Positions 17,062-25,516 of a stretch of DNA of 64,000 nt are shown here, in pieces. Every line of letters starts with the position of its first letter. Position 1 is the first letter of the stretch. The position numbers and the translations under genes are program-made. The notes beneath the pieces were generated by a model. That model saw only the letters and a program-made list of their open reading frames with translations. It did not search any database and was not told the origin of the DNA. This DNA comes from an uncultured bacterium (GTDB lineage Bacteria; Planctomycetota; UBA1135; GCA-002686595): NCBI GenBank assembly GCA_937896235.1, contig CALBMX010000045.1, forward strand, positions 1 to 64,000. Reading direction: 5' to 3'.

Positions 17062-19359
17062 TTACAAGAGCGCCTTTCCTGCTAGGTATTGGACGGGGAA
17101 AGTGGGAGGTTCGACGCCCGCGGCGGCCGCTGCCACCAAGGTCAGATTCGGATGGACCAGATGCGGGCGAGCCATTGCACAGATGTCAGCACGTCCCGCG
17201 GCGAGGATCGTATTGGCCTGATCCGTATTTTGAATTGCGCCGACTGCCATGACGGGGATGCCTACGGATTGTTTGATTCGCTCGGCAAATGGCACCTGGT
17301 ACATGCGGCCGAAGCGGACTTTGGCGCCCGGGGCGACACCGCCTGTGGAGACGTCGATCATGTCGGCGCCTGCGGCTTCGATAGCCCTAGCTATCTCCAC
17401 GGAATCGGCCTCCGTCAGGCCACCCTCGGCTATCCAGTCCGTCGCCGAGATACGGACGGAGAGTGGACCTCGCCATCCCTGACGGACGGCGGCCAGGACC
17501 TCAAGGGGGAAGCGCAGGCGGTTCTCGAGGGTACCGCCGTACGAGTCCTCACGGGTATTCGAGGCGGGCGACAGGAACGAGGACAACAGATAGCCATGGG
17601 CCATGTGCAGCTCTAGCAAGTCGAACCCTGCCGACTCAGCGCGCAAGGCGGAGGCGACAAATGCGGCTGTGATGCGCTCCATGTCCGCGCGTGTCATGGC
17701 ACGCGGCGAGTGCCAGTCCTTGCCGCCATTTGCGAGGGTGTCGTACGGTGTCGCGGTCGGTCCGATCGTCTCCCAGGCATCGTTGCCGGTCAGCGGGCTA
17801 TCGCCATTTGCCGGTGTCGAGATAGATGCCTTGCGCCCCGCGTGCCCGATCTGCAAGCCGATCGCACCGGCTCCATGGGCATGTGCAAAGTCAACAATGC
17901 GGTGCCATGCCGCCTCTTGCTCGTCGTTCCAGATCCCCGTACAACCCGGCGTGATGCGGCCCTCCTCAGAGACGCTGGTCGCCTCGCAAATCACAAGGCC
18001 TGCGCCACCCTTTACCAGCCCACCGTAGTGCACGACGTGCCAATCATTAGGTACGCCCTTCTTAGCGGAGTACTGGCACATCGGGGATACGACGATCCGG
18101 TTCCAGAGCTCGAGCTCTCCCACATAAAGGGGCGTAAAGATCGGCGGAGGCAGCTCGCCCGAAGCGAGGGGCATTGCGCCTGCCGCTTTCGCGAAGGCGT
18201 CGCTCACTCGCTGCACTAGCGCTGGGTCACGCATGGCTAGGTTCTCAAACGTAATGCTCTTGGAGCGAGTCATCAGGTTGAACGAGAACGTGTCAGGATC
18301 CTGACTGGTGTAGCGGTCCATGATCTCGAACCACTTTAAGCTGGTCGCGGCAGTCGTCTGTAGACGACCCGCGATCTCGTCGCGCGAAGCTTGATACGCT
18401 GCCAAGATCATGGGGACCTCGTCTCCGCTAAACTCCTCCCCATGGGCGACAAACGCCGAAACAAGGGCGGAGGCGTCTTCCATCGCCAGCTTCGTCCCGG
18501 ACCCGATCGAGAAGTGTGCTGTGTGTGCGGCGTCCCCAATCAGGACCATATTGTTGTGGTGCCACTTCTTGTTCGCGATGATCGGAAAGCTACGCCAGAT
18601 GCTGCGATTGGCAAGCACTTTGTGCTGGGTGCCCTCGTGCATCAGGTCAACACCAAAGAGCTCCTGCATGTAGGTGACTGTCTCCTCCTCGCTCTTGTCA
18701 GCGAGTCCCGCGCGCTGAAAGACTTCATCTTGGCACTCGACAATCCAAGTGGTCGTGCCCTCTTCATAAGGGTAGGCGTGAACACAGAAAAGTCCGTGCT
18801 CGCTCTCCTTGAAGATGAAGGTAAAGGCGTCGAGCGGACGAGTCGTGCCAAGCCAACAGAAGTGGTTCGGCCGCACGTCGAAGCTGGGTTGGAAGTGCTC
18901 CGAGAAGCGCGTGCGAACACTCGAGTTGAGGCCGTCGCCCGCAACGATCAAGTCGACGTCTCCTAGACTGGCGGGGTCCGTGATCTCGACTTCGTGTTCG
19001 ACGATCACGCCGAGCTGCTCCGCGCGTTCCTCTAGGATCGTCAGAAGCTTGATGCGTGACATGCCGCAGAAGCCGTGGCCGGTCGAGGTAACAAGCTCCC
19101 CAACTTCCTCTGCCGAGCCACCCAAGAACGTATCGATGTTGGTCCAGTAGGAGAAGGCGGCATTGATCGCGGCAACCGTCGCGGGATCTTCCCCTTCAAA
19201 ACCATCCATGGTCTTGTCAGAGAACACAACACCCCAACCAAAGGTCTGCCCTTTGACCTCACGATCGTAGATCTTGATTTCGGCGCCTGGGTACGCCTTC
19301 TTCATCAGGATTCCGAAGTACAAGCTACCGGGACCACCACCAATGCACGCAATTTTCAT
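17062..19359 (-). CDS. Bifunctional FAD monooxygenase / old-yellow-enzyme oxidoreductase (aminobenzoyl-CoA or salicylyl-CoA type)
   Basis: 765 residues from ATG 19359, where the FAD motif begins at once (MKIACIGGGPGSLYFGILM); the longer frame to 19533 adds only unlikely sequence. Residues 1-~380 form a flavin monooxygenase (LIVAGDGLNSSVR, VLIGDAAHTAHFSIGSG). Residues ~395-765 form an old-yellow-enzyme domain (NRIVVSPMCQYSA, LQIGHAGRKAS, HMAHGYLLSSFLSP, DSYGGTLENRLRF). This fusion and length match the 2-aminobenzoyl-CoA monooxygenase/reductase and salicylyl-CoA 5-hydroxylase family, which dearomatise or hydroxylate aryl-CoA. No CoA ligase or ring-cleavage genes are next to it, so the substrate is open. 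Confidence 0.88.
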   Translation of the reverse strand: MKIACIGGGPGSLYFGILMKKAYPGAEIKIYDREVKGQTFGWGVVFSDKTMDGFEGEDPATVAAINAAFSYWTNIDTFLGGSAEEVGELVTSTGHGFCGMSRIKLLTILEERAEQLGVIVEHEVEITDPASLGDVDLIVAGDGLNSSVRTRFSEHFQPSFDVRPNHFCWLGTTRPLDAFTFIFKESEHGLFCVHAYPYEEGTTTWIVECQDEVFQRAGLADKSEEETVTYMQELFGVDLMHEGTQHKVLANRSIWRSFPIIANKKWHHNNMVLIGDAAHTAHFSIGSGTKLAMEDASALVSAFVAHGEEFSGDEVPMILAAYQASRDEIAGRLQTTAATSLKWFEIMDRYTSQDPDTFSFNLMTRSKSITFENLAMRDPALVQRVSDAFAKAAGAMPLASGELPPPIFTPLYVGELELWNRIVVSPMCQYSAKKGVPNDWHVVHYGGLVKGGAGLVICEATSVSEEGRITPGCTGIWNDEQEAAWHRIVDFAHAHGAGAIGLQIGHAGRKASISTPANGDSPLTGNDAWETIGPTATPYDTLANGGKDWHSPRAMTRADMERITAAFVASALRAESAGFDLLELHMAHGYLLSSFLSPASNTREDSYGGTLENRLRFPLEVLAAVRQGWRGPLSVRISATDWIAEGGLTEADSVEIARAIEAAGADMIDVSTGGVAPGAKVRFGRMYQVPFAERIKQSVGIPVMAVGAIQNTDQANTILAAGRADICAMARPHLVHPNLTLVAAAAAGVEPPTFPVQYLAGKALL

Positions 19360-19424
19360 GGCGCGGAGGATAACCGATCCACCCCTCTCTTTTCGCCTTG
19401 GAACTGGGCCGAGCGGCCCGCTAC

Positions 19425-20792
19425 CTAGACCCGATACTTGTTTTTTGCTCCGGGGAACTCCTCTAGCGCGATGTCCTGAAGCTTGGCAAGGAGCGCCTCG
19501 TCGTCGGTATCCGCGAAGACGTAGAACTTCCATAAGCTCCGATAGCTCCGCTCTAGGTCATTTAGGCGCGGGATTTTATCGGCAAAATTGGAGAGTGGCA
19601 GGACGTCCTCCTCGCCGGGCCAACGCACGTGTGTCTGCGCCTCTTTCAGCTGCATTTTTGCAGCGGGGCAGTAGATCATCACACGCACCGTCTTTCCGGT
19701 GGCAAAGCGGAGTAGGTCGGTGATGCGCTCTTCGACCTTGCGGCGCTCGGGCGCGCAGCCTGGGGCAAAGTAGGTTTCGACCAGCTCCTTTTGCACGTCG
19801 GCGTTCTCGTGGGCCGGAAAAACGCAAACGCGCTTGGGGAGGCGCCGGCAGCGGAAGCGTTCGATCAAGTGTCGAACCTCGCGCTCGGTTGTGCCGCCAG
19901 CTTTTGCACCTGCCATTTCGAGTAAGGGCAAGAGTGAGGCGTCCGTGCGATCGAAGAGCTCGTGTGTTTCGAGCGCGCCGGACTCGAACAACATCCCAAC
20001 GGCGCGCGAGATCAACGCTCCGGCCGCTACCTTTGCGTGGTGGTAATAGACACGCTCGGAGAAGTAGTAGCGGGCCTCGAGTAGGCGTACAAGCTCGCTA
20101 AGAATATCCTCCCGCAAGAGGTCTCGTTTGGCCACGTCGATGAATAGATGACCACTCTTGCGGTCCACCTTAAAGTACGAAACCAAGCGCTGGTCGATCG
20201 TCAGTGAGAGGCCCGTGAAATAGGCGTCGCGTAAGAGGTAGTCAACGATGTCGGAGCAGATGGTGTCCGACAGAATCTCGGCCCAATAAGGCGGGATCTG
20301 GCTGCTCTCTTTGGTATACGAGAGAATTGCAGTGACGTCACTCGCCAGGTTCATCTCGATCAACATGCGACCGATCTCGGTCTTGTTGGAGAACATTTTC
20401 GCGAAGCGACTAGGCGCGTCGTGGCGTTCGGCGAGTCCGCTTTGGTCTTCGATATTATGCCCGTACGGGACGTGGGTAACGTCGTGCAAGAGCGAGGCGA
20501 TGCGGATCACGCGCGCCTCTTCTTCGCGGACACCGAGGCAGCGCTTGGGATCAAACTCTGCATTCAGGTTGATCGCGTTGATGATCTTCGAGGTGATGTG
20601 CAACGTCCCGATCGAATGCTCAAAGCGGGTATGGACGGCACCCGGAAACACCAAGTTCGCGGTACCGAGTTGCTTGACCCCACGAAGCCGTTGAAACTCG
20701 CGCGAGTCGATCAACCGCATCTCTTCGGACGTCAGGTAAATATCCCCGTGGATCGGATCGCGAAGGACGCTGTATTGGGTTCGTTGGCTCAC
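19425..20792 (-). CDS. HD-domain phosphohydrolase (SAMHD1/dGTPase-like)
   Basis: 455 residues, cytoplasmic. The N-terminus is typical of the family: RDPIHGDIYLTSEE, REFQRLRGVKQLGTANLVFPGAVHTRFEHSIG, then the metal-binding HD pair IASLLHDVTHVPYGH, with a later SDTICSDIVDYLLRDAYFTGL. Family members hydrolyse dNTPs or related nucleotides. The C-terminal ~150 residues are less conserved and may be regulatory. It sits 65 bp upstream (same strand) of the monooxygenase fusion, without obvious functional link. Confidence 0.88.
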   Translation of the reverse strand: MSQRTQYSVLRDPIHGDIYLTSEEMRLIDSREFQRLRGVKQLGTANLVFPGAVHTRFEHSIGTLHITSKIINAINLNAEFDPKRCLGVREEEARVIRIASLLHDVTHVPYGHNIEDQSGLAERHDAPSRFAKMFSNKTEIGRMLIEMNLASDVTAILSYTKESSQIPPYWAEILSDTICSDIVDYLLRDAYFTGLSLTIDQRLVSYFKVDRKSGHLFIDVAKRDLLREDILSELVRLLEARYYFSERVYYHHAKVAAGALISRAVGMLFESGALETHELFDRTDASLLPLLEMAGAKAGGTTEREVRHLIERFRCRRLPKRVCVFPAHENADVQKELVETYFAPGCAPERRKVEERITDLLRFATGKTVRVMIYCPAAKMQLKEAQTHVRWPGEEDVLPLSNFADKIPRLNDLERSYRSLWKFYVFADTDDEALLAKLQDIALEEFPGAKNKYRV

Positions 20793-21018
20793 GAAGACGA
20801 TTTTAGCAGCGATCGGACCGCGAACCTACCGTGCCGCAAACTTCTGACCACTTTGCCGAACATACCTCACGATCCCACTCAGATTACCCCACGGTCCACG
20901 GACCTGCCGCGGCAGCAAAATGGGGGTCAAAGCTAGCTAATGCCCGCTTTGGAGGGCTCTTGGGTCCTGTGCGGTACAGGAGTTTCGAAGTCCAAACATG
21001 CCTGTAGGTTGCGGCGAG

Positions 21019-22860
21019 TTATTGGATCGGAATGATTGCTAGGTTCGAGACCAGAGAGCCCGTTAGGGTTGGGCTTAGTGTCAGGAAGGCGCCGAAGACG
21101 GTGGCTCCCACCAGGGACGGATCGTTTGCTAGTGGGATTTCGAACTTCGCCTTGCCACTTGAGTCCAAGGTTCCCACCGCGCCTGGAAGGCTTAGAAATG
21201 CCAGGAAGAGTCCGTCCACGTTTAGCGGGACGTGTAGGCCTAGGGCATCGATTCCGGGGAGGAATCCGGTAGAGAGTCCAAGCAAATAGAGAGCTCCCGG
21301 CTCTCCGGGTGAAGCCATACGCATGATTAGGGAGTCACCGATATGGACGCCTGGGACGGTTAGAGCTGCGGGCCAAGTTCCCGCCTCTGCACTAGCCTCT
21401 AGGCCAGGGGACCCTTTATCGCCTGCCCCATAGGCGGCTGTCGCCGTCTGGAAATTCCCTGCGGTTCCAGGTGTGAACGGGTTGATCCGCTCCGATGCCT
21501 TGCCCGCCTGCACGGCGAAACCCGAGCCACCCCACAATACCGAATCCACAACCGCTCCGCCGGGAGCGGTGACTGTTAGCGTGGAAGCCGAGTTCACTAA
21601 GTGGAACTCGCCAAAAGGTCCACTCAGCGGGACCCAGAGATCTCCATTTCGAGAAGAGTGCCCGTCCACGCCGATAACAATGCGCTCGTTGTAGTCGAGC
21701 AAAACGCGACTCTTCAAGGTGAAGGTGTAGCTGCCCGACGTCACCATAAGCCCGCCGAGGTCTAGCACCTCGGCGACGAGGTTGGTCAGCTCGAAGTACT
21801 CGCCATAGGCATCTAATGCCGCAGTGGGATTCGCCATAACTTCGGTGATCGACAGCCATCCGGCTTCGGGCGCCGTCTCGGGATTCTCGAACGTTGCGTA
21901 CTCAACGCGCTCGGCGCCCCCAGCATCCGCTGCATCTTCATTCGTCTCGGCCGTGAAGCGATAGCCACCGGTGCGAACCACAATCGTACCCTCGCCAGAG
22001 GTCCATCCGCCGCTGCCGTTGCCCGTGTCTCCCTCGGTCGTGCCCCACTCGCTGCGGCTAGCCGCCTTCGTATTCCATGCGTCGACGATCGATGCGCTTG
22101 GGTGCGAATACGAGTTGTCGAGCCCGCAACTGTGAATCACTAGCGACGGATCCAAGCTCGCAATAACGTTGAAGCTCGAGCTTGTCGACGACCCATGGTG
22201 GCTGGACTGCGCCACTTCCACTTGGCCGACATAGAGGGCCGCCATCTCTTCGACGTTCGCCGTGCCGCCGCCTCCCGACGTGAGATCACCCGCGATGTAG
22301 AAGTCGAAGTCGTGATACCGCACAACAAGCGCGATCGAGCGGCCATTTTCGGCCTGTGCGAAACTGGATGGAGAGACCGACCCTAGCGGGGTCAGACCGT
22401 TCACTGCAACGATTTCGAGGGTGGCCCCATCACCTAACTGCAAGACGTCCCCGACGTTCGAAAACTGCCGCTTGCCTGCCACGGCTGCCAAGTACTGCGT
22501 GGCCTGGGTGCCACTGGGGTTGTCGTTCGAACCGCGATCAAAGGCCGCAATCCCCGGGAGGAAACCGGCGTTGAACACCTCGTCCAAACCGCCGTAGTGA
22601 TCCGTGTGCCAGTGGCTCATGATCGAGTAATCCAAGCCCGTTAACCCTAGCGAGTTCAGGTACGGGACAACCTCGGTATTCCCCTCGCCAGAGTTGCCGC
22701 CATCGATGAGAACCGTTGTCCCGTCCGGTCCAATGACCAACGTCGAGGAAGCCTGACCGACATCGATAAAATGCAGCGACAGCTCGCCAGCTGCGGCGAA
22801 GGGAGCGGCGAAGCTAAGCACTCCAAGGGATAGAAGACGTGGGAACATGGTGGTTTTCAA
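21019..22860 (-). CDS. Exported metallo-beta-lactamase-fold hydrolase with lamin-tail domain
   Basis: 613 residues with a signal peptide (LSLGVLSFAAPFAAAG). Residues ~26-290 are a ComEC/Rec2-like metallo-beta-lactamase domain: FIDVGQASSTLVIGPDGTTVLIDGG, metal motif HWHTDH (His83-His88), DFYIAGDLTSGG, SSHHGS. Residues ~330-450 match a lamin-tail domain (LSITEVMANPTAALDAYGEYFELTNL). The last ~100 residues form a beta-rich tail (LYLLGLSTGF..., SSGKAKFEIPLANDPSLVGATVF) that I think recurs in exported proteins of some marine Planctomycetota. Probably a secreted nuclease or phosphodiesterase; activity is inferred from the fold only. Confidence 0.85.
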   Translation of the reverse strand: MKTTMFPRLLSLGVLSFAAPFAAAGELSLHFIDVGQASSTLVIGPDGTTVLIDGGNSGEGNTEVVPYLNSLGLTGLDYSIMSHWHTDHYGGLDEVFNAGFLPGIAAFDRGSNDNPSGTQATQYLAAVAGKRQFSNVGDVLQLGDGATLEIVAVNGLTPLGSVSPSSFAQAENGRSIALVVRYHDFDFYIAGDLTSGGGGTANVEEMAALYVGQVEVAQSSHHGSSTSSSFNVIASLDPSLVIHSCGLDNSYSHPSASIVDAWNTKAASRSEWGTTEGDTGNGSGGWTSGEGTIVVRTGGYRFTAETNEDAADAGGAERVEYATFENPETAPEAGWLSITEVMANPTAALDAYGEYFELTNLVAEVLDLGGLMVTSGSYTFTLKSRVLLDYNERIVIGVDGHSSRNGDLWVPLSGPFGEFHLVNSASTLTVTAPGGAVVDSVLWGGSGFAVQAGKASERINPFTPGTAGNFQTATAAYGAGDKGSPGLEASAEAGTWPAALTVPGVHIGDSLIMRMASPGEPGALYLLGLSTGFLPGIDALGLHVPLNVDGLFLAFLSLPGAVGTLDSSGKAKFEIPLANDPSLVGATVFGAFLTLSPTLTGSLVSNLAIIPIQ

Positions 22861-22918
22861 GAGGGGTGAGAGGCTCCCACTCTACACCAATCGGCCGATT
22901 TGGGGCCGAAACCGGAGC

Positions 22919-23371
22919 TTAGGTCGTCTTAGCTAGCAGAGTTTCTACTTCCTGTAAGACCTCACGAAGCCCTTCACACAGGGTCGCGGGGTCCCGCATG
23001 GGGATCCATGAGAGGAAACGGTAGTACACCTCTGCCATCGCCGGCCGATCGTCTTGCTCGCAAAGCAGCCGAAACAGGCTGCGAGCGACTCTTGCCGTAG
23101 CGAGGCTATGCTCTCCGAAAAGAACAGAGCGGTAGGCCATGACCTCCTCAAATGCCTCGCGCGCCAAGGACAGCTCACCCAAGGAGTAAAGGCAATCTGC
23201 GAGCTGAAGTTCGAGAACCAACGCGCTTGGATGCCCATGGCCCACCTCCTTTTGGAGATCGCGTAAATCGCCCTCCAAGCTGCGCCGCTCCGCCGAAAGC
23301 GCTTGACCATTTTCACCTGCGAGGGGGAAATGGGCACCTGAACCAAGTGTTGTGTATTTGTCTCGAAGCAA
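22919..23371 (-). CDS. Short TPR-like protein, possible fragment
   Basis: 150 residues with TPR_10/12-like helical pairs: HPSALVLELQLADCLYSLGELSLAREAFEEVMAYR and GEHSLATARVARSLFRLL, the kinesin-light-chain style repeats found in the C-terminal half of planctomycete Ser/Thr kinases. The protein is short, has no signal peptide or catalytic domain, and may be the remnant of such a longer protein. The first ~25 residues look non-family, so the true start could be later. Confidence 0.55.
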   Translation of the reverse strand: MLRDKYTTLGSGAHFPLAGENGQALSAERRSLEGDLRDLQKEVGHGHPSALVLELQLADCLYSLGELSLAREAFEEVMAYRSVLFGEHSLATARVARSLFRLLCEQDDRPAMAEVYYRFLSWIPMRDPATLCEGLREVLQEVETLLAKTT

Positions 23372-23728
23372 ACCTAGGACCTATTTTTTGCGCGGTTACG
23401 CCCGCGCCCCTCCTGAAGACCTCCTGCACCGGGGAAGTGTTCCAAGGAATACCCGATTCAGACCGAAATCACTCAATTGTCTTCGACAATGATGTCATGT
23501 GGAGCCCTTTCGGAAAGCGATCTAACAACTCTACTACGTAGAATCCTCGGCAGTCCGTGTCGCTATTTCGAATAAACTATTTCTCTAGAGAAAATCGCTT
23601 CGCGCCTGCTGCCAACCCCATCGAGATGGCTGCGGAAGCACCGCCATCAATGCCCCAAGCACCAAGCGCAGCTCGGTGGGTTCGGACAAAGTGGCGATGC
23701 TCTGGAGAGCGAAATCTCCAGCGCTCGA
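23372..23728. other. Intergenic stretch without recognised gene
   Basis: 357 bp between two minus-strand genes. Frames crossing it have no family resemblance. A small hairpin CTGGAGA-GCGAAA-TCTCCAG (23702-23721) lies just past the stop of the FAD dehydrogenase gene and might help end its transcript, but no T-tract follows on that strand. Nothing else seen. Confidence 0.5.
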
Positions 23729-25462
23729 TTAGGCCTTCAGGAGTGTCGAAACGGCTTCGGCGACGCGGCGGCCGTCGAGAGCAGCAGAGATTATCCCGCC
23801 CGCAAATCCCGCGCCTTCACCACAGGGGAAGAGGCCTGCAAGGGTCGGACTCTCGCACGTCTCGCGATCGCGCAAGATACGCACGGGGGAACTTGTGCGG
23901 GACTCGACACCCATCACCTGACCGATCGAGCCCGTATAACCAGGCAACTTGCGATCGAACTCCTTCATCGAGCCGCGCAAGCGCTCCGAGAGGCCGCGCG
24001 GCAGGAGGTGCGCAAGGTCAACTTCCGTCAAACCCGGCTGATAACTCGAACCAAACGGAGTGCTGGTCTCGCCGTAGCCCTCGGAGAAGTGATCGGCACG
24101 TTGGGTCGGTATGCGGTTCTCACCGCCACCCCAAACCGCAGCGAGCCGCTCGAGCGCGCGCTGAACGTGCACACCAAACATGGGATCTTCGTCGACGAGG
24201 TCGGGAAGCCAGCCCTTCGCTAGGTGCTCGCGTCGCTCGTCGGTGACATCCGCGCCAAAATCGAGGCCGGCCTCGGCTGCATCGCGCAAGAGTTTCGATG
24301 CACCCCAGCGCATGCCCGTACCTCCGACTAAATCCTCGGGTTCGACAGCGACAACAACTCCCCCATTCGCATAGGGGGAGTCGCGCTTCGACAAGCTCAT
24401 TCCGTTCACGACAACACGGTCAGGTGCGGTCGAGGCGGGCACAATAAAGCCACCGGGGCACATACAGAAGCTGTAGACGCCACGCCCTTTGCGCTCGGTA
24501 ACCAGCTGATAAAAGGCCGGAGGTAGATCGTGATTGTCGCGCAAACCGCCGTACTGGCGATCGTCCAACCATCCCTGGGGATGCTCGACGCGCACGCCCA
24601 TCGCGAAGCCCTTAGCCTCAATTTTCGCGCCCGCGCGCCTCACCATCTCGATCGAGTCGAGCGCGCTATGGCCCGTCGCCAAAATAATGGCGTCACAGTT
24701 GATCGTCAGCTCTGCACCATCCTGAATCACGCGAACGCTGGCGACCTTCTTCCAATCGGATGCGCCCTCGGTATCGATGTCGACTGCACGCGCGCCAAAC
24801 ATGAACTTGCCGCCCGCTGCTTCGATCGTCTCGCGCATCGCAGTCACCACTTTAGGGAGGCGATTCGAGCCGATATGCGGCCGCCAACTCGTCAAGATAT
24901 CAGTGGGCGCACCGTGCTCGACAAGGCTAATCAGGATCTGGTGGACGGCGTCTTTGTCGCCGCTGCGCGTGTACAACTTCCCGTCCGAGTACGTGCCCGC
25001 ACCACCTTCGCCGTGGCAGTAGTTACTCTCGGGATTCACGGCATTTCCGCGGTTGATGAGCGCGATGTCCTTGCGCCTCTTCTGTACGTCGTGCCCGCGC
25101 TCGAGCACGGTGACGCGCAGACCCGCCTTCAGCAAATCGATCGCCGCAAAAAGGCCCGCCGGACCACTGCCAATGACGACGACGTGCTGCGCCTCACTCT
25201 TGGGCGCGTGAATCACCGGCGCTGCGTAGGTCGGTGGGTCGGGGACAAAGTAATCCTCGCCGTCGATCCAGACCTCGACCTTCATCTTCCAGACGCGGTG
25301 ACGCTCACGTGCATCGAAGGAATAGTGAACAGGATCGATACCCAAGATCTGCTCGGGTTTGATCCCCAGGGAGCCGGCTGCGTGCTTGCAGAGGGTCTCG
25401 GGGGGAAGTTCTGTCGGAGTCAGGCCCGTAGGCGGAAAGGTCAGCGTTATGTGCTTAGACAT
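23729..25462 (-). CDS. FAD-dependent dehydrogenase (COG2509 type)
   Basis: 577 residues. After a ~100-residue N-terminal domain (SFDARERHRVWKMKVEVWI) comes the dinucleotide motif VVVIGSGPAGLFAAIDLLKAG, then SNYCHGEGGAGTYSDGKLYTR, typical of COG2509 dehydrogenases. ILATGHSALDSIEMVRRAG and the late FPCGEGAGFAGGIISAALDGRRVAEAV complete the FAD site. The oxidised substrate of this family is not established. It lies 54 bp downstream of the molybdopterin oxidoreductase gene in the same direction and may be co-transcribed. Confidence 0.87.
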   Translation of the reverse strand: MSKHITLTFPPTGLTPTELPPETLCKHAAGSLGIKPEQILGIDPVHYSFDARERHRVWKMKVEVWIDGEDYFVPDPPTYAAPVIHAPKSEAQHVVVIGSGPAGLFAAIDLLKAGLRVTVLERGHDVQKRRKDIALINRGNAVNPESNYCHGEGGAGTYSDGKLYTRSGDKDAVHQILISLVEHGAPTDILTSWRPHIGSNRLPKVVTAMRETIEAAGGKFMFGARAVDIDTEGASDWKKVASVRVIQDGAELTINCDAIILATGHSALDSIEMVRRAGAKIEAKGFAMGVRVEHPQGWLDDRQYGGLRDNHDLPPAFYQLVTERKGRGVYSFCMCPGGFIVPASTAPDRVVVNGMSLSKRDSPYANGGVVVAVEPEDLVGGTGMRWGASKLLRDAAEAGLDFGADVTDERREHLAKGWLPDLVDEDPMFGVHVQRALERLAAVWGGGENRIPTQRADHFSEGYGETSTPFGSSYQPGLTEVDLAHLLPRGLSERLRGSMKEFDRKLPGYTGSIGQVMGVESRTSSPVRILRDRETCESPTLAGLFPCGEGAGFAGGIISAALDGRRVAEAVSTLLKA

Positions 25463-25516
25463 GTCGTGGGCCGGGACTTGTCCCGGAAAAGTGGCACGTT
25501 TGGGGGAGGAGAATTC

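Noticed and set aside
20942-20954. 13-mer GCCCGCTTTGGAG also found at 59676-59688, just after cassette B
   Set aside because: Considered as an attachment or integron attC-like site. No matching GTTRRRY core or inverse partner was found and the first copy is not next to cassette A, so chance is likely.
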